Assembly (NCBI GenBank): GCA_963829575.1
Contig: CAWHJF010000021.1
Span: 62,001-126,000 of the forward strand
Reading direction: 5' to 3'
DNA: 64,000 nt
Source: KACC-23026 sp963829575
Lineage (GTDB): Bacteria; Bacillota; Bacilli; Bacillales; Sporolactobacillaceae
The notes under the pieces were generated by a model. The model saw only the letters and a program-made list of their open reading frames with translations, had not been told where the DNA came from and did no database searches. Made by a program: the position numbers and the translations under genes. Positions 55,714 through 64,000 of this stretch are shown piece after piece (the first letter of the stretch is position 1; each line of letters begins with the position of its first letter).

Positions 55714-55867
55714 TTTCGGGACGGAGTTTAGATCACACAAACGCACCAACTATTTTAAGTGAATCTTTGATCTCGTAGAGTGTGGGTTAGATACTACCCG
55801 CAGATTTGACGGGGAGCCGGAAAATAATGTTAGGATTAGAATACCTAATCACGGTTGGAGGTGTAGG

Positions 55868-56410
55868 ATGATATATATTGAGACATCGAGATTACGATTA
55901 CGCGACTGGGAAGAAGCAGACTTAAAACCCTTTATTGAATTGAATGCGGACGAAAAGGTAATGACTTATTTCCCCAAAACTTTATCCACCGAAGAGACAA
56001 AGGTGTTCTATAAAACAATCGTATCTGAATTTGAAGAATATGGATTTGGATTATATGCAGTTGAATTGAAAGAAAGTAAAGAGTTTATAGGATTTATTGG
56101 CTTTCACAGGGCAACAATCGAAGTAGACTTTACACCATGTATAGAAATTGGATGGCGACTAAAGAAGGAGGCTTGGGGAAAAGGTTACGCAACTGAGGGA
56201 GCAAAAGCCTGTTTAAACTATGGATTTAACCTATTAAATTTTAACAACGTTTACAGTTTTACAGCTGATGTTAATGATCCTTCAAAAAATGTCATGAGAA
56301 AAATTGGGATGCAATTTATTAAAACTTTTAATCACCCCAAAATCGAGACAAGTAGTTCCTTAAATAAACATGGACTCTTTCATATAAACCAAGATCGTGG
56401 TAATCGTTAA
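55868..56410 (+). CDS. RimJ/RimL-type GNAT acetyltransferase
   Basis: A 180-residue protein: ETSRLRLRDWEEADLKPFIE at the N-terminus, then CIEIGWRLKKEAWGKGYATE (acetyl-CoA loop), and VNDPSKNVMRKIGM. It acetylates an amine, possibly a protein N-terminus; target unknown. RBS GGAGGTG. Confidence 0.9.
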   Translation: MIYIETSRLRLRDWEEADLKPFIELNADEKVMTYFPKTLSTEETKVFYKTIVSEFEEYGFGLYAVELKESKEFIGFIGFHRATIEVDFTPCIEIGWRLKKEAWGKGYATEGAKACLNYGFNLLNFNNVYSFTADVNDPSKNVMRKIGMQFIKTFNHPKIETSSSLNKHGLFHINQDRGNR

Positions 56411-56871
56411 CGATTCAGATAGTTCGCTCTTTCTCGGAGCGATATTTTCTTTTTTAGATTACAATTGAACGAATCCTGATAGTAGAACTCGCATGTTCTT
56501 GAAGTGATGGCCAGCGAAAGTTGAAGAGCCTATGAGTGGTTGCGTCGATAGTTCTTGTTGCACTTACAGTTCGGATTTTTCTTTATTAAAGGACATGTAC
56601 TTTAATGATCTTAAAACTAACAGGCTCTCCTTGATTGTAAAACACCTAAAGTAGGTGATATCGTTTTTCAAGGTCACAATCATGCGACAATGGTCGTCGG
56701 TGTGTATCCAGATGGCACCTATGATGAAGTCGAAGCACTACCAAATTACATTTATGTGACCGAACATACACATAAAAAGTGGCAACCCAAAAACGTCATG
56801 CGTATTCTTGCGACCTAGTCCTTCGAAAAAGATCGTCATATGTCATTTGACCACTTTATGCCTAACGGAAA
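56411..56871. other. Gap with a decayed coding remnant
   Basis: At about 56640-56818 the plus strand reads KVGDIVFQGHNHATMVVGVY, then ALPNYIYVTEHTHKKWQ and a TAG. The GDIV...H..MVVG pattern recalls the end of a CHAP/NlpC-type or similar domain, but the upstream part is missing. No other gene is seen. Confidence 0.35.
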
Positions 56872-57960
56872 CTACCCTTCATTTTCATCATGCTGATCCA
56901 TCTTATCCACTGCCCGTTTAAGTTCATCATTAGTCAAGTGCGTGTAAATCATTGTGGTTTGAATGGACGAATGGCCAAGCTGACGCCGAAGCTTGGGCAC
57001 ATCGTTATTCTCCGCATGATAACGCGTTGCAAAGGAATGGCGTAATTTGTGAACCGAAAGAGCAGGTTTTCCAAACTCTGTCGCATATTTTTCCACCATT
57101 TTTTCAACGGCCCGAGGTGTCATGCGTCGCGTTGTACCTTTAGGTCCCATAGGAGAGGAGATGAACAGCGCTTTAACCTGGTCTGTCAGCTTGTATCGAG
57201 CCTTTCGAACGGCCAAATAATCTCTAAGATCTAGAAGGGCTTGCTCACTAAAAAAGACATATTGTTCTTTGTTCCCTTTACGGGTGACACGCGCACTGAA
57301 TTTTTTGAGATCGAGATCATCCACATCCAAACCGACAATTTCTGAGAGACGAAGCCCTGAACCCAATATTAAAGAAATAATAGCCGTATCACGTTCGCGA
57401 TTTTGTATATGAAAATTATAGCGTTTTTTATTATCCTTATATAACTCCCCATAACCTTGAGCAATAAAGGAGCGAAACTGCTCATATTCTCGATCCCAAA
57501 GGATTTTACCCGACATTTTCTGAGCAATGGCTTCTTGATCTTCTTTGACCTGGTTCAGTTCAATTTTGGCCATCACATTGCGCTCGAGGTAGGGTTTTAA
57601 CTCTTTTGTTTCTGCAATATTCTGCAAATAACGAAAAAGGGCTTTAAGCGCAGACAACTTTCGATTGACCGTTAGGGGAGAGTTATCCAAGCGAAATTGA
57701 AGGAAGGAGAGGAAGTCCTCAATTTCCTGAACGGTTAATCCATTTAACGTTTCTAACGGGATCTCTGTGCGGCTACCGGAAAAATACCCTTCAGAAGTGA
57801 GCCAATCAAAGAAGATCAGGTAATCATGACAATAATTTAAAAGGGTCGCTGCCGATAAGGTACGACGTTTTTTTGAAATGTATTCTTGAACATACCACGG
57901 CAACAGTTGGACTTTTTCATCCACACGCTCATGAAAGCGCAATTCAGCATCTCGATTCAT
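56872..57960 (-). CDS. xerS: XerS-like tyrosine recombinase
   Basis: A 362-residue phage-integrase-fold recombinase. The N-terminal core-binding domain (residues 1-165) is of XerS type; the catalytic domain shows GSGLRLSEIVGL (Arg), TRKGNKEQ (Lys), HKLRHSFATRY (HxxR), LGHSSIQTTMIYTH (His and nucleophilic Tyr). XerS proteins resolve chromosome dimers in streptococci; in Bacillales their role is less clear. AAAGGAG precedes the ATG. It is not flanked by phage genes. Confidence 0.88.
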   Translation of the reverse strand: MNRDAELRFHERVDEKVQLLPWYVQEYISKKRRTLSAATLLNYCHDYLIFFDWLTSEGYFSGSRTEIPLETLNGLTVQEIEDFLSFLQFRLDNSPLTVNRKLSALKALFRYLQNIAETKELKPYLERNVMAKIELNQVKEDQEAIAQKMSGKILWDREYEQFRSFIAQGYGELYKDNKKRYNFHIQNRERDTAIISLILGSGLRLSEIVGLDVDDLDLKKFSARVTRKGNKEQYVFFSEQALLDLRDYLAVRKARYKLTDQVKALFISSPMGPKGTTRRMTPRAVEKMVEKYATEFGKPALSVHKLRHSFATRYHAENNDVPKLRRQLGHSSIQTTMIYTHLTNDELKRAVDKMDQHDENEG

Positions 57961-58458
57961 AGAAAATTCTCCTTTTAAGATTATAATTATTCTAATTTAG
58001 TAAACATAAAGAAATAAAGTTGATGAACTCGATCAATCTGACATACAATCAAATCAATGTATTAATCAATGAAACTAAATTCTAGTTACGGATGAAATCA
58101 TTTATAAAAACGCTCTAAACAACGTTGAATTCAACTCCTTGATTTGTTTAATTTAGTACAAGACTGGAATTTCAGGATTTTGAATGCATTCAATCAAGCA
58201 CACGGCGAAGATGTGTTAGGGTTAGAAACTAAAGGTGATGATGAACGTAATAAAAGCTTTAACAATCAATTAGAGCGACCATAACGCATCTAATAGCTGC
58301 AATACAATGAAACCGATCAATATGTAAGAATTTCCTATTTTTATTATAAACGATCGACTTAATTTCGTCAAAATGATATTTTACGTAATAAACTAACGAT
58401 CAAGAATTTCGTGCGATATGTATGTGTTCCCCGTTCTGATTTATAACAGCCCCACATT

Positions 58459-58680
58459 CTACTTCATAGTTAAAATTGACAATTCAAATTCCGCTTCTCC
58501 TAGATCAACAAACTCCATTCCAATTAATTGAAATCTTTCCTCCAGTTTTCATTGAAGATAGGTTTCCTGTTTCAAAGTAGCATCGTCTGCTATTCCATCA
58601 TCAGCGTCTTGTGTCCAAGGAATCTTCGAAAAGTCTTTCTCCATAAAATCAACAAATTTATAATGACGTAATCAATTTGC
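58459..58680 (-). pseudogene. Unknown coding remnant with in-frame stop
   Basis: On the minus strand YKFVDFMEKDFSKIPWTQDA, then ADDATLKQETYLQ, TGA, KLEERFQLIGMEFVDLGEAE and ELSILTMK run in one frame to a TAG at 58459. Codon pattern looks coding; family not recognised. Confidence 0.35.
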
Positions 58681-58825
58681 AAGAACTGGAGTGACAGCCC
58701 TTTTTATGCAGAACTTCGCATAACCTGGTTTGTGGAAATCCTCTACCAGAACTACCTTCTCCCCTCCAATTTTATGAGTGCGTTATGATCAGCTTAATCA
58801 TTTTGTTCTTATTTGGTAGTAAATA

Positions 58826-58872
58826 CCACCAGTAAAAGGCAGAGAATGAACGTCTCTGCCTTTTACTGGTGG
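58826..58872. repeat. Perfect 20-bp inverted repeat
   Basis: CCACCAGTAAAAGGCAGAGA (58826-58845) is exactly complementary to 58853-58872, with a 7-base loop. No T-run follows on either side, so a simple terminator is not obvious. Confidence 0.75.
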
Positions 58873-58978
58873 GCCAGCTTAATTGAATCTTTATAAGTGT
58901 ATCATCTATCAAGCTTTTTAAAAATGAAGGGGTAATGCACACCTTTCATTTTTTTATAACTACAAGTTAAATATCGCT

Positions 58979-60681
58979 TTAGGATTGACTCCAAACATCG
59001 ATCATAAAGGATAATGCAGCCGGGTTGGCTCGACCACCTGGAATTAAATAGTTTAAAACATCATAAGACACGACAACGTAATAAGAAGTCCCTGCCGTTA
59101 GCGTTGCTGATAGAAGTTGTGAATCCGCACGTATGGTTTGCCAATTGTAAGGAGCTCCTTCCGTCAACCCAATTGCAGGGGTGGTTGTATTGCCATCCAA
59201 CAGGACCGGTGACTGAGTCATTAATGTCCCAGTTGTTGCATCGTATATACCTACTTGATAATTATGAGCATTATCGGCAAAATTCGTTGCTGATATGAAT
59301 AGCCCCGAGAAGTCAACTGTAGGCGTGAACTGCGCCGCCATGGCAAAATATCGGGTCTCTCCTGAACTTGTCGTCGAATCCCATACATATTGAGGGTCCG
59401 TTTGCCCTACTGGTAATGTTAGTCCATCAAAGACGGTCGAATTCGTGTAAGGAGCAATTCTTGGCCAATAATAGTACAGGTTCGCAATAACTGTGGCAAG
59501 TGCCGCTGAACTGCTGGCTCCAATCGCACCTGCAACCGCATCATCACGACTGACGTCTGATACATAGGTAAATCCTGAAGGTCCTCCACTCGATAACAGT
59601 CGCACAAGAGGAGCAGGTGTTCCTGCAACTGGAGCAGAGGCTTGCAAATACGGCGTATATTCTGTAGGGGATAGACCAGAAACGCTATCAGCTCCAGTAG
59701 AATTCGGCCCTTCTGCACTTCCCACCAATTATTTTGAGCATCCACAGTGACAGGAGCTAAATTCAGTAAACCATATTCCACATTGTTATAAATATTATTG
59801 TCGTGGATCACAGGAGTAGTGGTAACTGTAGCATTAATTTGGATGCCAATTTCGTTCTGAGTAATCGTGTTGTTCGTGACAACCTGAGCATAGGGGCTGC
59901 GCAAAAGGATGCCATACAAAGTAGCCCCAGTGACGGTGTTCCCTGTAATTGTTACTGGACCAACCATACCTGAACTTGTCACAATTCCCCGTTTCAAACT
60001 AGACGCGTGAATGTTATTATTCGCAACGGTGATGTTCTCCGAGTCACCTCCACAATTAATTCCATCATTGACAGCGACAGGACTTACAATATTGTAAACA
60101 GTATTATCGTGAATATTAACATTGTTGGCTGTATTCAAACTATCATTACCGTAGACAAAAACCCCAATCGCCCAACCATTATTGTTCGGGTCACTCGCAT
60201 CGTTATTGCCAATGTTATAAACTTCATTATTAGCAATTTCAAGCGTATCTACCGGTCCAACGTTGATGCCAAATGTCCCAAAACTTGCTACGGGCCTAGT
60301 TAAACTCCCAATATCGTGCACAATATTATTTGATATCGTAAGGTTTGTATAACCGCCCCCATCTAAACTTGTCAATATTCCGGAAGCATCTGCAGTTCCT
60401 GTATAAGAAGGGTTTGTTACGGTAAAGCCATCAAAGACCACATTATCCGCTTGGATACTCACCATGTAATAGCGTTCTGTTGCACTATTTCCATCTAAAA
60501 TTGTGACTTCTGGCCCATCTGTCGATTGAACGATTAGCTCCTTATTGATCGTGATCATTGGTGTCGTTGTCTGCGGTTCTGTATAAGTTCCCGGTCTTAC
60601 AAGAATCATATCGCCATTTATAGCCGCATTGATCGCTTGTTGAATCGTAGGATAATCATCTGGAACATAATAGGTAGGCAA
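58979..60681 (-). pseudogene. Right-handed beta-helix (pectin-lyase-fold) protein, one frameshift
   Basis: From TTG 60681 (RBS AGGAG) the protein starts MPTYYVPDDYPTIQQAINAA, a NosD/DUF1565-type beta-helix start without signal peptide, and continues through Asn-rich coils (NNIVHDIGS, NNEVYNIG, NNTITQNEIGIQ). At about 59725 the frame shifts inside NNWWGSAEGPNS; the second frame adds a 245-residue beta-rich C-terminal domain. Total about 570 residues. Lying downstream of rfb genes, it may be a spore- or cell-surface polysaccharide-associated protein; function is inferred. Confidence 0.75.
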
Positions 60682-60914
60682 ACAATCATCTCCTAATTTT
60701 TTTATTTCTTTAATTCTTTATAGTTTATGAACAAGAAGTAGAAACGGTTTGTACGATCAACTAATATATGGATATAAAGAAAAAGCGGAGATAGATTAGT
60801 AGCGCATATTCCTGTCGAATTTCATTCTATTTCTATTATATTACACGTGGTTTTTCTTAAATCTATAAAGTTAGGTTTGTCAGTAAAGGAGACATTCTTT
60901 TCTTAACCCTTTCT

Positions 60915-61769
60915 TCAACCGCCCTCCCTAACTTCATCAAGATAGGTCTGCAAGGCATGCTTCCAATCTCTAAGTGGTGTGAAACCATTTTTCCGACACG
61001 CCTCATTGTCTAAAACAGAATATTTAGGTCGTGAAGCTCGCCGTTGAAATTCTTCTGATGTTAATGGTTTAATATGAACCGTAATCTTAGCTCGTTTAAA
61101 GATTTCATTAGCAAACTCATACCAGGAACACTGACCGGAATTAGTAGCATGGTAAATACCATACTTATCTGATTGGATGAGTTCCACAATAAAAGAAGCA
61201 AGATCAACTGTATAAGTCGGTGAACCCATTTGATCATGCACAACACCGAGTTCACTCTTTTCCCTAGCTAACTTGAGCATAGTCTTAACAAAATTTGAGC
61301 CCCCATGCCCATATAACCAAGCCGTCCTGACAATATAAAATTTAGAACAGAATTTTTGAATAAACGCTTCTCCTGCTTGTTTGGTCTTTCCATATACCCC
61401 TAAAGGGTGAGTGATATCTTCTTCTTTATACGGGGTTGTGGCTTTACCATTAAAGACATAGTCCGTACTTATATAACAAACAACCGCGCCAATTCTTTCT
61501 GCTGCTTCAGCAATATATTTCGTTCCTAAGGCATTGACTAAATAAGCTTCTTCCTCATTTTCTTCAGCCTTATCTACATTCGTATAGGCAGCAGAATGGA
61601 TAATAATACCAGGTCTGACTTCTTGAACCTTATTTATAACCTGATCTCTATTGGTAATATCTAAATGGTTCCGCCCCCATCCATAAACGACATAAGCTCC
61701 CGTCTTCCTCAAGGCTTTCACGATGTCTTGACCCAATTGACCTTGTGCGCCTGTTACGATAATTTTCAT
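60915..61769 (-). CDS. rfbD: dTDP-4-dehydrorhamnose reductase
   Basis: A 284-residue extended SDR: VTGAQGQLGQDI (Rossmann), SAAYTNVDKAEE, ISTDYVFNG, YGKTKQAGE (catalytic Tyr-Lys). It makes dTDP-L-rhamnose, last step of the pathway. RfbC and RfbB are upstream on the same strand. Intact. Confidence 0.92.
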   Translation of the reverse strand: MKIIVTGAQGQLGQDIVKALRKTGAYVVYGWGRNHLDITNRDQVINKVQEVRPGIIIHSAAYTNVDKAEENEEEAYLVNALGTKYIAEAAERIGAVVCYISTDYVFNGKATTPYKEEDITHPLGVYGKTKQAGEAFIQKFCSKFYIVRTAWLYGHGGSNFVKTMLKLAREKSELGVVHDQMGSPTYTVDLASFIVELIQSDKYGIYHATNSGQCSWYEFANEIFKRAKITVHIKPLTSEEFQRRASRPKYSVLDNEACRKNGFTPLRDWKHALQTYLDEVREGG

Positions 61770-61809
61770 TTTTCACATTAACCTTTCTCTAAATTTTTTC
61801 TGTAGGCTA

Positions 61810-62783
61810 TTAGTCTTTCAAACGCCTATCTTCCCACCAATCTTGATGTTCAACGTACCATTTAACAGTTTGTTCCAGTCCCGTATCAAAGTCATACTTG
61901 GGTACCCAACCTAGAGTGCTTTGGATTTTACTAGCATCAATTCCATATCGCCGATCATGGCCTGGACGGTCTTCGACAAAATTAATCAGGGATTAGGTTT
62001 ATTCAAAAGAGATAAAATGGTGTTGACGATTTCGATATTTGTTCGTTCATTATTCCCACCGATATTATATATTTCACCTGATACCCCCTTGTGAAGTACT
62101 AAATCTATAGCCCGACAATGGTCTTCAACATGCAACCAATCGCGAATATATTTGCCATCCCCATAAACAGGTAATCCTTTATCATATAACGCATGAATAA
62201 TCATTAGAGGAATTAATTTTTCAGATAACTGATAGGGTCCGTAATTATTCGAACAACGTGTTATATTAATTGGAAGTTTATATGTTTGATGATAAGCACG
62301 CACGATCAGATCAGCACTTGCCTTACTTGCGCTATAAGGACTATTTGGGGATAAAGGCGTATCCTCAGTAAATAGCCCTTTTGTTTCTAAACTTCCATAG
62401 ACTTCATCAGTGGATATTTGAATATATTTAGATATCTTATAAGTCTTTGCTGCATCCAATAGGACCTGCGTTCCCAAAATATTAGTTTTCAGAAATCGTT
62501 CTGGATGATTAATGCTTCGATCTACATGTGACTCCGCTGCAAAATTTATCACCACATCGAATTGTTCTTCTTTGAAAAGCGCCTCAATAAAAGCTCGATC
62601 AGTGATATCTCCTTGTATAAATCTATAATTTTTCTTTCCTTCAATATCCTTCAAATTTTCAAGGTTTCCAGCATAAGTTAATAGGTCAAGATTAATAATT
62701 TCATAAGAAGGATAATGTTTTATTAGATGACGAATAAAATGGCTCCCAATAAAACCAGCTCCACCTGTAACAAGTAATTTCAT
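61810..62783 (-). pseudogene. rfbB: dTDP-glucose 4,6-dehydratase, one frameshift
   Basis: VTGGAGFIGSHFIRHLI, NFAAESHVDRSI, ISTDEVYGSL, YSASKASADLIVRAYHQTY (catalytic YxxxK) and RCSNNYGPYQ identify RfbB. The frame ends at 61986 but the next frame continues LINFVEDRPGHDRRYGIDAS to a TAA at 61810-61812, the expected C-terminus. One indel near 61990 (in a CCC/TGA context). The start overlaps the rfbC stop by 4 bp. It forms dTDP-4-keto-6-deoxyglucose. Confidence 0.9.
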
Positions 62784-63349
62784 AGCAACGAATCCACCTC
62801 TAGATTAAAATTCGTTTCGATATGTGCTAATAAAGGATGCTGTTGATCTTTATCTGATAGTATGGGATTGTCCGTCGGCCAATCTATCCCGATTTTGGAA
62901 TCTTTCCACAAAATCCCCCGTTCATGTTCCGGTGAATAATAAGCATCCACTTTATATTGGACTTCAGTGTTTTTGACAAGCGTACAAAATCCATGGGCAT
63001 ACCCCTTAGGAACCAGTAACTGTCGCTTATTAGCTTCACTTAGAATAACACCAACCCATTCACCATAAGTTGGAGAACCACGCCGAATATCTACCACAAC
63101 ATCATAAACTGCCCCACTCGTCACTCTTACCAATTTCGTTTGTGCTTTTGGCGCTATTTGATAATGTAACCCCCTCAATGTCCCGGCTGGTCCTGATAAC
63201 GAATGATTATCTTGCACAAACTTGTCATTTAATCCATATTCTTCAAACAGTTGTTGATTATAACTCTCCATAAAAAAACCACGATGGTCACTATGAACAT
63301 GGGGTTCAATGATCATTACATCTGAAAATTTTGTTTTAATTCGTTTCAT
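62780..63349 (-). CDS. rfbC: dTDP-4-dehydrorhamnose 3,5-epimerase
   Basis: A 189-residue cupin: HSDHRGFFMESYNQQLF, QDNHSLSGPAGTLRGLHYQI (catalytic His), DIRRGSPTYGEWVGVIL and PKGYAHGFC. It epimerises the RfbB product at C3 and C5. GGAGAGG precedes ATG. Intact. Confidence 0.93.
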   Translation of the reverse strand: MKRIKTKFSDVMIIEPHVHSDHRGFFMESYNQQLFEEYGLNDKFVQDNHSLSGPAGTLRGLHYQIAPKAQTKLVRVTSGAVYDVVVDIRRGSPTYGEWVGVILSEANKRQLLVPKGYAHGFCTLVKNTEVQYKVDAYYSPEHERGILWKDSKIGIDWPTDNPILSDKDQQHPLLAHIETNFNLEVDSLL

Positions 63350-63428
63350 TTCATCCTCTCCTTAGTTATTGATCACAGTTTTCATCTAGGGACTTAGCCT
63401 TAATGCGGATCAAACCCCTATATAATCT

Positions 63429-64000
63429 TTAGCAATATGGGCTGTAGGCGTTTTTTAAATTAGTGACAACTCTGTCCCAGTTATATCGCTGGGCTGTCTT
63501 TACGGCATTTTCAGAAATGAATTTTTTGAAAGCTTCATCTGTCATAATTCTAAAAATGGCGTCCGCGGTCCCTTGTGAATCTCCGACATCGACCATCAGG
63601 CAGTTTTGACCATGGATGCAAAACTCCTCGTTACCATTAGCTCTTGTTGTAACAACTGGGGCGCCTGAAGCCATCGCTTCAAGGATCGGCATACCGAACC
63701 CTTCATGATTAGAGGTTTGGACGAATACGCCGCAATTGGCATACAAGTTAGCAACCGATTGGTCATCGGGTACGCCGACGTTAAGGGTAGGAACCCCAGG
63801 AACGTAGGCCCCTTCAACTCCAAATGTCACAAATGATACATTATTTAGTCTTTGATAAACTTTATCTACTGCTTGGGTTGTCACTCCAAATCCTTTGAGA
63901 TGCTGGCTTTTTCTTCCGATCGCGAGAACTCTGAATGGATCGTAATCTTGAGTCCGGTTTGGTTTGAATAAATCCAAATCTATCGCAATCGACACATTAT
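63429..64000 (-). CDS. GT4-family glycosyltransferase, partial (N-terminus beyond window)
   Basis: The visible 190 residues are the nucleotide-sugar-binding half of a GT-B enzyme: VLAIGRKSQHLKGF, VQTSNHEGFGMPILEAMASG (the EX7E motif) and APVVTTRANGNEEF. The frame continues off the window, so the apparent ATG near 63995 is not taken as the start. With rfbC-B-D downstream, a rhamnose- or coat-polysaccharide role is plausible. Confidence 0.85.
   Translation of the reverse strand, partial: NVSIAIDLDLFKPNRTQDYDPFRVLAIGRKSQHLKGFGVTTQAVDKVYQRLNNVSFVTFGVEGAYVPGVPTLNVGVPDDQSVANLYANCGVFVQTSNHEGFGMPILEAMASGAPVVTTRANGNEEFCIHGQNCLMVDVGDSQGTADAIFRIMTDEAFKKFISENAVKTAQRYNWDRVVTNLKNAYSPYC

Larger units (their letters stand above)
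57961..58978. other. About 1 kb of degraded, AT-rich sequence
   Basis: The stretch holds no intact gene. Plus strand at about 58145-58285 has a short open stretch (NFRILNAFNQAHGEDVLGLE) of unknown origin. The minus strand at 58459-58680 holds a remnant with one in-frame TGA. A 20-bp perfect inverted repeat lies at 58826-58872. It separates xerS from the polysaccharide cluster. Confidence 0.6.

Noticed and set aside
56872..57960. Prophage or ICE integrase
   Set aside because: No phage, conjugation or excisionase genes nearby, no att-like direct repeats seen, and the protein is XerS-like rather than an integrase.
1..64000. tRNA or rRNA genes
   Set aside because: None recognised by eye on either strand. 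A covariance-model scan was not possible.

Overview
The window looks like a chromosomal segment of a low-to-mid GC, spore-forming member of the Bacillales. The evidence is three tiny YjcZ-type spore proteins, a CwlJ-like cortex hydrolase, a YneT-ParE-ParC block in the order seen in Bacillus, a HelD-type RNA polymerase recycling factor, an AlaR-AlaT pair, strong GGAGG ribosome binding sites and many TTG/GTG starts. I cannot assign a genus from sequence alone.

Layout. 1-10.7 kb is a pectin/uronate catabolic region: the 3' end of a GH28 polygalacturonase, a divergent LacI-type regulator with two matching palindromic operators, uxaE (tagaturonate epimerase), uxaC (uronate isomerase), a LarA-family nickel-dependent 2-hydroxyacid racemase/epimerase, an SDR that is probably fructuronate reductase, and the nickel-pincer cofactor genes larE, larB and larC. 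No mannonate or altronate dehydratase is visible. A coherent reading is galacturonate/glucuronate to fructuronate to mannonate, followed by nickel-dependent C2 epimerisation to gluconate. 10.8-13 kb holds a DHA2 efflux pump with a short TetR regulator. 13-20 kb holds an M32 carboxypeptidase (broken), a CoA-binding protein and topoisomerase IV (parE-parC). 20-34 kb is a mixed region of small enzymes, YjcZ genes and helD, with two arrays of a 51-52 bp palindromic repeat. 34-41 kb has a YqcI/YcgG protein, alaR-alaT, purU (broken), a Vga/VmlR-like ABC-F gene behind a structured leader, and a cwlJ-like gene. 41-56 kb carries two DUF3231 genes, a YitT membrane protein, an ABC transporter pair, a lipoprotein hydrolase and acetyltransferases. 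56-64 kb has a XerS-like recombinase, a degraded stretch, a beta-helix protein, and an rfb (dTDP-rhamnose) cluster led by a glycosyltransferase that runs off the end.

Two themes cross the window. First, about 20 single-base frameshifts split otherwise well-conserved genes, many at short homopolymers. This fits uncorrected indel errors at least as well as true decay, so the broken genes should not be taken as lost without read-level checking. Second, a 51-52 bp hairpin repeat (one solitary copy, one array of 7, one array of 15) occurs only in gaps between convergent genes. Other short palindromic REP-like elements are scattered between genes.
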